Source: Arion vulgaris (lineage: Eukaryota > Mollusca > Gastropoda > Stylommatophora > Arionidae). From it: a stretch of 64,000 nt of DNA. Shown one piece after another: positions 13,901-25,900 of the stretch (its first letter is position 1; each line of letters starts with the position of its first letter). The notes beneath the pieces were generated by a model. That model made no database searches. It saw only the letters and a program-made list of their open reading frames with translations, and had not been told where the DNA came from. The stretch spans positions 10,337,994-10,401,993 of the forward strand of contig CM036755.1 in NCBI GenBank assembly GCA_020796225.1. Reading direction: 5' to 3'. Both the position numbers and the translations under genes were made by a program.

Positions 13901-16900
13901 ATGCCAACTACGGGCTGGGAGAGTCTGTTGTGTCAGGCAGCTCTGACCCAGATACCATCTCTGTGGACAGGGATCCAGAGTCTGTGAATGAGACGAGTGC
14001 TCTAAGTATTGGTAGCGTGAGGGCTGGAGAGAAGAAGATGAGGATTGTGGAGACAGGTACTGTCATATGGTGTATATGTGTGTTATAGGATGCGTTGTTA
14101 TAGGATGTGTTGTTATAGGATGTGCCCTTATATGATGTGTGTTATAGATTGTGTTGTTACTATGATATGGTGTGTGTGATGGAATGAAGATATATGTAAT
14201 TATGTTAACTTTTGACGCTTGTAGTAATTCAGTCCATTGTCTGTCTAACAAACCAACCTCCACTTCCGGATCAGACTCAAAGAATCACTCAGAATGCATG
14301 CATGAGTGTAGTTTTGTGACGAGCCAGAGTAATGCCTTAGTCACTGCCAGTACTTTCATTGTCATGCTACTTGTCATACATAATGCACCACTGACTTCCT
14401 TGATCTTTTTGTCATAAGAGATAACAGAGAAGGCCCAAGCAGACATGATGGCGAACTACCGATCCATCCGTGTAGATCAGCATTTCCCAAACTGGTGTCC
14501 GCTGATACCCAGGGGTCCACGAGGTACTCACAGGGGGTCGTCAAGCGCTTGCAGAAATATTATAGTGAAACACGAACAAACAAAGTACTATAGTTTTACA
14601 AAATACAGAAACAGTGACGATAAACAGCAACGTTTGACCAAAAGGCCTTTATCAAGCAAGCGAACAAACAGGAGTGACAAATTAAAATGAAACACAAATG
14701 GACGACCAAATACAAACGTATCTAAGGAAAATCTGGAATAAAAACAAATAACAAAATAAATGTAACACAAAAACAGGAATAGAACGGAAAAGAAACAATG
14801 AAACATCTAGTAAATATATAACTTGAATACATGCAACATATACCCATATAGATTACAAAGCATGGGAAGAGAAAGTACTAAGAAGCATAAGAATGTAATA
14901 CATGCAACATAAACCCATATAGATTACAAAGCATGGGAAGAGAAAGTACTAAGAAGCATAAGAATGTAATACGTTGAGCCGCGTGGTGCATAGGTACCAT
15001 ACAAAGAAATCAACCGATTCTCCAGAGCAAATCTACTACGATCATCAGAGGAACATGATCGGATGGCTGTGACCTGGACATGCAAGCTCCTGAATGGCCA
15101 GTATCATTGAAATGGGTAGCTACAGGGTCACAGAGCATTGGCGTATATCGCGCAAGTGTTGGCGAATCAGTCACTGAGTCTCCTGCGGTTTCCCAATATA
15201 GGCCTTGTTGCACGCTTGCAGATAATGGCATAGATAATATTACGGGACTGCACGTGAAACTGTCTTCAACAACGAGCGTGGCTAGGAAAAGACACCGTCG
15301 GGTCTGTATTACATAAGCACAAGTGTTGCAGCGCACGGCCACACTGGATGGTGCCAAAATAACTATGGATATTAGGCTTGAGGCGACTGTGAACCAACAT
15401 ATCCCTAAGGCTTCTGTCCGTCTGTCGCCACCAAAGGATAGTGTTGGAAGATTGAACGTGTCTCAGGATCAGACTGAAGAATGGAGAGATGACGGAATAA
15501 GACTTTCTTCACAAGGGAACTATGAGGGTGGAAAGTTAAGACAAGTTTCACCCTGTCAGAATTGGAAGTTCTATGCTGGTTAGAGAGAGCCTCCTGGCGA
15601 GAAATTTGCTGAACGCGCGGCATAGCAGAAGCAAGCACCTTATCCGGGTATAAGCGCTTACGAAAGAAATCCAGCATCACGTGAGCTTTATCGAGAAAAT
15701 CGTCGTCCTCGCTACAGAGCGACAGGGCAAAGTTGAGAGAATGGTAAAGTCACGACAAGCCTGGGAATGGGAAGAGGTATAAAGAAGAAAATTATGTGCA
15801 TCAGTAGGCTTGTAGTAGACTGATGTAGTGATGGTGGATAGGCTGATAGTGATAGTGATGTCAAGAAAGTTGACACAAGAGGTAGAGATGTGAGATGTAA
15901 ACCGAATAGCCGGATTGAAGACATTAATGAAATTAATGAAGCGTGACAAATCGGCTTCAGGCATATCGGTAATGCCAATACAATCATCAATGTATCTATG
16001 ATACACAGACAATGTATCTATGATATACAACCATTCTCTCAACTCTTGCGCCTTCGTCTCGCCTCTGTAGCGACGCAGATTTTCTCGATAAAGCTCACGA
16101 GATGCTGGATTTCTTTCGTAAGCGCTTATACCGGATAAGGTGCTTGCTTCTGCTATCGCGCGTTCAGCAAATTTCGCCAGGTGGCTCTCTCTAACCAGCA
16201 TAGAACTTCCAATTCTGACAGGGTGAAACTTGTCTTAACTTTCCACCCTCATAGTTCCCTTGTGAAGAAAGTCTTATTCCGTCATCTCTCCATTCTTCAG
16301 TCTGATCCTGAGACACGTTCAATCTTCCAACACTATCCTTTGGTGGCGTACAGACGGGACAGAAGCCTTAGGGATATGTTGGTTCACAGTCGCCTCAAGC
16401 CTAATATCCATAGTTATTTTGGCACCATCCAGTGTGGCCGTCGGCGCTGCAACACTTGTGCTTATGTAACACAGACCCGCACTGTGTCTTTTCCTAAAGC
16501 CACGTTCGTTGTTGAAGACAGTTTCACATGCGAGTCCGGTAATATTATCTATGCCATTATCTGCAAGCGGTGCAACAAGTCCTATATTGGGGAAACCGGC
16601 AGGAGACTCAGTGACCGATTCGCCCAACATTTGCGCGATATACGCCAATGCTCTGTGACCCTGTAGCTACCCATTTCAATGATACTGGCCATTCAGGAGC
16701 TTGCGATGTCCATGTCACAGCCATCCGATCATGTTCCTCTGATGATCGTAGTAGATTTGCTCTGGAGAATCGGTTGATTTCTTTGTATGGTACTTTGCGA
16801 CCACGCGGGCTCAACGTATTACATTCTTATGCTTCTTAGTACTTTCTCTTCCCATGCTTTGTAATCTATATGGGTTTATGTTGCATGTATTACATTCTTA

Positions 16901-19900
16901 TGCTTCTTAGTACTTTCTCTTCCCATGCTTTGTAATCTATATGGGTATATGTTGCATGTATTCAAGTTATATATTTACTAGATGTTTCATTGTTTCTTTT
17001 CCGTTCTATTCCTGTTTTTAGTGTTACATTTATTTCGTTATTTGTTTTTATTCCAGATTTTCCTTAGATACGTTTGTATTTGGTTGTCCATTTGTGTTTC
17101 ATTTTAATTTGTCACTCCTGTTTGTTCGTTTGTTGATAAAGGCCTTGTTGGTCAAGCGTTGCTGTTATCGTCACTGTTTCTGTATTTTGTAAAACTATAG
17201 TACTTTGTTTGTACGTGTTTCACTATTTACCAAGTTTTACTGCAGTCTTCCCTATTAAGAAATATTATGATCATGGACATTTTAAAAAAAAAAAAAAAAA
17301 TTATAAAAACAGTGGTAAACTAGTTCCGCTGTGAAATCATAGGACCCGGACCCGACCGAAGTCTAAATGTCTGACAGGACAAAATTAAAGACCATTTGAA
17401 GTTTCTCACTGTCTGAGAAATTGAAGCCAGCTGGTGTGGTGTAATAATAACTCCATCGCTAGATGATTTTCATATATAGAAACTTTGGGGTCAGTGGCAG
17501 CAAACTGTATTTAAAAGAGGGTCTCGGTAATGCAAAGTTTAGGAACCGCTGGGGTAGATCACAGCATTACCTAGCTACCATTTTCATTAATGATGGCCTT
17601 GATGTCTACATCCAATGTCACGGATTCATCTCTCTGAATTTGAATTTGATGATGGTTTTAAAGGTGTTTCTGAATACTGAGTGAACCAGTATTCATTCCT
17701 CCCCAGGATCAATATTCGTTACTCTACATATCAGCATAACAATGCCGGATGGCCAATCCACGATTTTCCCCACTTTAACCGACTCCCACTTCCGGTGCTG
17801 AGTACCTCTTGCAGGAGGCTGATCCTATTTAGCACTTATTATGAGATACACCCTCGCTCTAGCTATTGTGATTCTATGGTTGGGAAATCAAGGAGAAACC
17901 TCATCGCCATGCCGGGTATATCCCTAGTGCAACCCAGAATTATACACACAGCTTCATATTGTATTCTCTCCAGTCGTTTAATTTGCTTCTTATTAACAAT
18001 CATTTAGCGTCTCTGTACAAAACTGAGAATCTTTCAATCAAATATGAAATCATTGCTGTTCTATGTCTCGGAAACATGGAAGACAACAAAAGAAACCACC
18101 AGAAAACTACAGACCTTCATAAATGGATGTTTACGTAGAATAGAGGGACTGAGATGGTATGATGAGATTACGAACGAGGAACTCAGAGAAAGAACTAAGC
18201 AGATACCAGTGGAGAAAGAGCTAGGAAAGAGACACTGGCAATGGATAGGACACACATTGAGAAAACCAACTGGAAGCATTGCAAGACAGGAGCTGTTTGG
18301 AACCCCAGAGAAAGAGGAGTAGGGTAAGGCCTAGATATACCTGGAGAAGAGAGCTGGAGACTAATATAAAAAGGATAGGTAAAACATGGAAAGAATTGGA
18401 AGGGATAGCAGGAGAGAGGAAGAACTGAAAGAAGTTTGTTGAAGACCTGTGCTCCGTTGGGAGTTGAAATGTGAAGATGAAGTGTCTCTGTGGCATGGGG
18501 GTAAGGTGCTCGCCTCTTGCTCTGAAGGTACTTGGTTGTTACTACATAAAGCAATCAGGATGTTTTCCAGAGACCTTGATCTCAATGTAGGTGAGATAAA
18601 GTTCCTAGTCCTATCATAGACAGATAATAATATGCAGGTTTGTTTTGTTGTCAAGTTGAGCACACATAAAAGAACCCTTGGTTTATAAAAGAGCCTGGAA
18701 AAAAAATATTTAAAACATTGAAATAATATTTCTATTAAAAAAAATGTTTACAATCTTAAAAATAAAGGGACACTCGCTGGTGCTACGGAGCTTGTGCATT
18801 GTCACTAGTTATTCTTCTTCTTCACCTTTCAACTCCCAACGGAGCACAGGTCTTCAACAAACTTCTTCCAGATCTTCTTCTCTCTTGCCATCCCTTCCAA
18901 TTCTTTCCATGTTTTATGTATCTTTTTTATATCAGCCTCCAGCTCTCCTCTCCAAGTATGTCTAGGTCTTCCCCTACTGCCCTTTCCCAGCGGGTTCCAA
19001 AACAATGCCTGTCTTGTAATGCTTCCAGTCGGTCTTCTCAATGTATCCATCGCTACTGTCTCTTCCTGACCTCTTTCTCCACTGGTATCTGCTTAGTTCT
19101 TTCTCTGAGTTCCTCTTCGTTAATCTTATCATACCATCTCAGTCCCTCTATTCTAGTAAACATCCATTTATGAAGGTCTATAGTTTTCTGATGGTTTCTT
19201 TTGTTGTCCTCCATGTTTTCAAGCGTTATTCATCAATACACTTATGATGACCCTATCAACCAATGATGGTTCTATCAATTAATATATAGGTACCATATGC
19301 ATATGTTAGAATAATCAACTGTAAAGCCTAGTAACTTACTGTATAATTTTCTATTCTTCCTTGCAAAGTGACTGGAGGAGTGATAGAAGAGACAGTACTA
19401 GAGGACACCAGTTCTGTCTGTCTGACAGATCAGATGATTATAAAGTTGGCAACCTTGGGTTGTGAGGTACTTTGTTTTTTGCTTAGTGTATAACTAGTAA
19501 AATCTTCTTCTTCGAATGCTCCATATCGATAACTTGTTAAACCACTCTTTGTGATCTGTAAGTGATCTGAGCCTTAAGAACGATTGTACGTTGTACCAGT
19601 TATGCGCTTACAAGTAGACCAGCACATCCAATCTCTGCGATGCTTTTTATTTACTAGTGTAGCTTCCTTAGGCTCTTCCCCATGTCACCTCTTATGACAT
19701 GCCTTGTAGGTCGCAGTGTTACTATTCTTTGCTTCCCTTGCGGCCCCGGCACCACACTGGTAATGACTTCAGTGTATGCATACACATCTTTTTGTAGTAA
19801 CAATAATTATGTTATACGATTGACGTCATGGCACTTTGGGCATTCCCATACGTGCTCTGTCCTTCTCTGCAGCAGCAATCCCAAAGTCAGTTTGCTCACT

Positions 19901-22900
19901 GTACCCATGAGATGTTGATTAGTATATCGTCTCTCTCTACCACAAAGCCAACACTGTCTGGTATGTCCAAACTTAACTCTTAATTCTTGCATTTGTTCCA
20001 GTGTCTGAGACTTGTCCATTTCACATAAATGAGAGTGTATGCATTGATGGCATCAGCTCTGTCCATACTTCTACCTGCTTGAGTCGGGGCATTGTTTGCA
20101 AGAAAGTCAGCATGCTCATTATCCTGCACTCAAGCATGTCCAAGAGTGTACAGTCAAGTCATTTTCTTGAAATGTGATCTCCAAATGCTGTCCACCCATT
20201 CCACACGCATGCTTCCAGATTCAATCCTTTGAAGCATATTCATCGAATCTGATTGATAATCGTCAAAACACGTAATCACAAAGTACTGTAGTTTTACAAA
20301 TTACAAAAACAATGACAAAATACCGAACGTTTAGACCAACAAGGCCTTTATCAAGCAAACGAACAACAGGAGTGACAAATTTAAAAAGCAACGGACTACC
20401 AAATACAAACGTTTCAATGAAAATCTGGAAATAAAAACGAATAACGAAATAAATGTAACACAAAAACATACATAAAAACTACATTTATTTCGTTATTCGT
20501 TTTATTCCCAGATTTTCATTAGAAACGTTTGTATTTAGTCATCCATTTGTTTTTTAAATTTGTCACTCCTGTTGTTTGTTTGCTTGATAAAGGCCTTGTT
20601 GGTCGAAACATTGCTGTATTTTGTCATTGTTTTGTAATTTGTAAAACTACAGTACTTTGTGATTATGTGTTTTGCAAATCAAATAGTTTTACTGCAGTCT
20701 CTGGGGGACTGCCTAGAGTAGTTGATAGTAGCTCGGCCTGCTAGCTGTGAGACACCTCATAGCTCGGGTTCGAACCTACTGTCCGGCATTTGTTCGAGTC
20801 CCCTGGTCTTACTCAGGACGATAACGTGAGTACCTCTGAAGTCGGAGAAAATCTGCCTGTATGGCGAGGAATACTAATTACGAGTACATTGAGCACACGG
20901 CTGCCAGTGTAAGTAATTTAAATTGCACGCTGCTGCCATTGTAAGAAATTGAAAACGGATTTTCAGTCAAAATTCGTTTCAGGATGAAACTCGTCTGAGT
21001 TACGTGTTTGAAAAAAAATACTGCAGTCTCATCTATTTTGTGAATATGATAATCGTATAGGTTATCTGTTGCTCAGCCACCCATGAGAGAGCCCTCGAGG
21101 CAGCAGTGATCTCCGTAGTCAGGTTCGATGTTGTTTTCTCAAAAGCACCGCAGTCCTCATGAATTGTGCTGCCATTTTGTTGTGCTGAATAAGCCCACGA
21201 TGATCTGGTTCCGTGTCTGACAGAGCCAACGGAGTAGATAATAATATCGCCTGGATGGGAGTGCTGATCCCGAGTGCAAGAATTTTATATTATATTGTTA
21301 TATCAGTACATCACTCGTGTGTTGTCGGGGCCTACAAGAGGAGCAAAGAATAGTAAGACTGCGACCTACAAGGCATGTCGTAAAAGGCGACTGTGGTAGA
21401 GGCCTAGGGAAGCTCATCAAGGTGCATATCCTTTATAGGACATTGCTCTCTTTGTAGCGCATCTGAAGTTCACTCTGTCTCTAACCAGTTCACCCACTTC
21501 GCCGATCGTCATATTCAAGGTTTCTTTAATATCTTGTAGCCATCTTCTTCTTGGTCTGCCTCTGCGTCCTGGGACCCTGCCTCTAAATAAAAAGCGTAGC
21601 AGAAATCAGCTGTGCTGGCCTACATGTAGGTGCATAACTGGCACAACATACAATCGCTCTTAGGCTTGGATCACATACAAATCACACAGAGTGGTTAACA
21701 AGTCGTCAATATGGAGCGTTTAAAGAAGAAGAAGTTGCTGCCCTAAACGCCAAGGGCATCACAGGCTAGAGAGAGAAAGAGAGATACAATAATGTTTAAA
21801 ACAATTATTCAATGTGACAATCAACTTACAAGTAATTTAATCTATTTATTATCTATATTCATTTGATCTACAATGGAGGTACTGGCGGTGACCAATGCAC
21901 TACTCTGGCTAGAGTCACAAAACTACACTCATGCGTGCATTCTGAGTGACTCATTGAGTATGATCCAAAAGGTGGAGGCCAGTTCGGTGCGCAGGCAATG
22001 GACTGAATCACTGCAGGCGTCAACAATTTGCAGAATTACACTTGTCTTTGTTCTGGGCACATGGGTGTCGTTGGCAATGAGAGAGCAGACAGACTGGCTG
22101 GCTCTGCTGTTATATCAGAGGGCCAGCCAATGGACAGAGCTGACATCGTGAATGCCCTCATAGAGCGTGGCCGCAGAGAAGACCTTCATCTAAACCAATC
22201 CACTACTAGATTGCGAGAACTGGGTTTGAAGATTGGTGTGGCAAGAAAAGAACGGTACAACAGGTATACGAGTAGGCTCATCAATCAAAATCGAACTGTT
22301 ACGGTCAGTCGCTGGATGCTGTTGGAGATATTGCGAAGGAGATTGGAGCACCTATGGACATGTCCGAAGTGCAATGAAGATATTTGAAACTGAAACTGAA
22401 TTCATTTGATCTACAGTTGGAGAAACGTTTTGGATGTCCTAGAGATATTGAATGGGCCATTGATGGTGAGAACATCTTCATGCTTCAGGTGAGTGGATAG
22501 AATAGAAGATCCTATTGTTGCACTTTCTTCTTCTTCTTTGCGGTTTAGTATGCTCATCTAAACCATGAGAGGGGTTTTGCATCTATGAAGCTGCATGTCA
22601 ATTTGAGGTTCCCCATAGCTTGCTCTGTAAGCTTGTTCATGAGGCCATGTTTCGATTGTTATGTATGATGGACATGACCGCAGGATGTGCTCTGGAGTCT
22701 GTGTTTCGGTCTGACATGCACGCTGTGCAGTCTGAGCAGGCTTTATTCTGTGCATGTGATGGTTGAGCCTGCAGTGACCTGTTCTTAGGCGAAAGATTGC
22801 TGTGTGCTGTTTTCTGTTTAGTCTGCTGATGGGATCTTGTGGGGTTTGCTGTGGGTGTGTTGCCTCTACAACTCTTTGAAATTTCGCTTGCTATGTTTGT

Positions 22901-25900
22901 TGCACTTCTTTACAAATGTTGAAAATTCCTGTAGATGTGGGTTGACTTTGATATGTGTTTAATAGAGCACTGTAAACTTTATTGCAATTTTACACAATTC
23001 TATTAAAATTAAGTCATTTTCCTGTTGAATTTGGTAATTCAGTGACAATCTAGACACTTACCTTCATATTTATCCCAGGTCATTTTGGGGTGAAGGGCAA
23101 TGAGAGAGCGGATGCACTAGCAAGCAATGCTACAATCGAGAATGGGTCTGCTATGGACAAAGCAACACTATCAAAGCTCTAAGAGAAAACATATGTTCTG
23201 AAGATCTCAATGAAGAAGCTAAAGGGTGTTCTCTATCTCGGTTGCGCAAGTTATGCATACCGATAGGGGCTGCAAGACGGAAAAACCACAAGAGAAACCC
23301 CAGTAAATACATCAATCAACACAGAACGGGAGTTGTTAGTTTAAACACACTGAAATACATGCTTGGAAGGAGGTCAGAGCAACTATGGACATGTCTGATG
23401 TGAGATGAAGATGATCTTCAAATGAACAATTTGTAAACTCAAATGAATTGGAAATTGCTTTTAGACTTAAGGGAAATAGAATGTCCTTGGACCAACCTCG
23501 ACATTGCCAATGTATTTTTGCACAACTGTATTTTTTAATGGTTTTTTTTTTACGTGGGCAAAAGTTACACCATTTTGTATTCTCCCAGTGTATCTTGTAT
23601 ATTAACTCTTTCCCCGCTTTAAGCCGCACACTGCGCCATAGAGTTGCTTCCTTATAAGAAGTCTTTCTAGTTTTACTTCTACTATTTTACTTATAGTACT
23701 TTTTAACCTTGTTATTCTATTGAGTTGTCCAGTTTTCTTCAATTTAGTATATAATAATATATATATGTTTATTTATTGACAAGTAGTTGGGATGTTTTTT
23801 GTTTTTTTTTACTTCTCTTGAATTAACTGCTTAAAAATTGAGGAAATAAATGTGCGTGGAAAGAGTTAAGAGTTAAATTGTACATGCATAATTTTGTTAG
23901 TTTTTTTTTAACTCTTAGTGGACCAAGGCAAAAGCCATGTTTTTACAAGCCGTTTGTTTTTAGAATAAAAAATGCCTTTTAGTGTGGCTCCTGGTAAATA
24001 GGCGTCCAACCCAAAGCCATGTAGTGTGGTGTTTGGTTCACAAGGAGTTAAATCATAGAAGATAAATCCAGTGATTCAAGGAGTTTGAAGTTGCTAGTTG
24101 TACTAGTAGAACTGGATTCCTAGGGAACAAAATGAGAAATGTGTTTAACCAGCGAGTCACAGGAATCATCTGTATACAGACCCTTTGACATCTGTTGGGG
24201 AAGACTGAGCACATATGTGTCTGCCACAGAAATCATTAGTATACATACCCTTTGACATCTGTTGGGGAAGACTGAGCACCTATGGGTCTGCCACAGAAAT
24301 CATTAGTATACATACCATTTGACATCTGTTGGGGGAGACTGAACCTCTATGGTCTGCCAGAACCATCAGATGCCTACCTTGACATCTGTTGGGAGACTGA
24401 GCCTCTATGGGTCTCCCACAGGAATCATCAGTATGCCTACCCTCGATATCTGTTTGGCGAGACTGAGCACTTGTGGGTCTGCTTGGAGTGATGTGACGTT
24501 GGTTCAATAACTAACAAAATGTAAAAAATAAGAAACATGACTTCCTGCATGGCATATATGAATTACAATTATGGCATATCCGTTACATGACATCACCATT
24601 AATCACAGTAAATGAATGTTGATTTTCTAGGCACTACTTATCGTTCATTATTTGGCCATTGCATTTTTATGGGATATATATAAATGCACATCTTTCTGAT
24701 AAATATCAATTTGTTCTAGTGTCGTCCAATCACAATTGCTGAAAATGAAACAGAGGAGGAGCTTATTCATGAGTTTGACAGTCCAATGACATGTGACTAC
24801 CAATGGTTAACAACAGCTAATATCAGGTATATTTTTGTCTGTGTCTGTGCTGAAGTCTCCCTCGTCATCTACACCTTTCAACTCCCAACAGAACACAGGT
24901 CTTCAACAAAATCCTCCGACCCTCCTTAGTTGCCTCTTACAACATGCTAGGAGGTACACATTACTGCTTTTTCCTCTCTGCAGAAATAACAAGCCACCAT
25001 GGAGGTATTACACAAGCACGAACTCCGTGAGCCAGGAACAATCCTAAGGGTCTCTAGAAAAATGCACTCGTAAACAGAATGATGTGATTCTGATTCTAAC
25101 CCATGACCTTCAGAATGCAAAGCAAAGGCTTAACCATTTAGCCACAGAGAGAGTCGTTGTGTAGAGACATGATGCCTATGCTGGCATGCATTATACCTGA
25201 TTGATTGAGAGATAGGAACGTGTGGAGATTCATGAGAGAAAGTTGAGGAGATTCATCTATGAGAAAGATGAGGAGATTCAATTCATTTACTATTTCCTAG
25301 AATTTATTCTTGCTGTTTCCTTTCATTACAGTGTGTATATATGCTGTTGTTTCATCTCAAATATACAAACATAAAAAGCTTATCGCATGTGTTTGTTCAA
25401 ACACTGTACGATCGAATCTGATCTGATTATTCTGTGTTCAACAGACTATGCATATATGAAAGACACTCCTCAGTAAAGCTCTTTTTTTGGAGAGCTAACT
25501 GGTTGTGTTCTTAAAACGCTTGCATTGTAGGGCTAGGCATTGGTTACCGTAACATATAACAGTTTGTGGTTCGAATCTTTTGTTCAGTAATTTGTTCTTT
25601 CCAAAAGCCTCTAATACTTGTTAATTACCTATTCCTTTCATCACAGTGAAATGATGCCAGGAGCAGTAACTCCTCTGACATTGAGCACATTTTCATCGGC
25701 CATTGAGTACAGTATGCAGGTAAGATGTAGAGATTTTCCTTAATGAGAACTTATCTCCCTTTAACATTCATAATCATCAGACATTGGGAGGGGGGGGTGT
25801 CTTATGAGGTTTAGGACATGTGCATCCGATTCCAGCCAAACCTCCTTCATCGTCTCTTACGACATGTGTGGCAGGTAACAGTGGTTTGATTCTTTACACC

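Larger units (their letters stand above)
14564..17258. mobile_element. Penelope-like element with 1.15-kb inverted arms
   Basis: The centre (about 15716-16066, minus) encodes reverse transcriptase with [11 protein letters not shown] (catalytic YIDD) and VNFLDITI. The right arm (16067-17220, plus) encodes a GIY-YIG endonuclease: [20 protein letters not shown] then [11 protein letters not shown] and [11 protein letters not shown]. The left arm (14564-15715) is its reverse complement with independent changes. Penelope-like elements are defined by this RT plus GIY-YIG pairing. AGAAATATTAT occurs at 14553-14563 and 17259-17269, so the whole palindromic unit appears to have inserted as one piece. 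Both arms have frame breaks. Confidence 0.88.

Noticed and set aside
15080..15583. Plus-strand open frames in the left arm of the Penelope-like element
   Set aside because: They are antisense shadows of the GIY-YIG domain on the minus strand.
20750..20800. Possible tRNA gene in the CTCGGGTTCGAACC region
   Set aside because: It belongs to a family E SINE with poly-A tail and target duplications; the cloverleaf is not complete.
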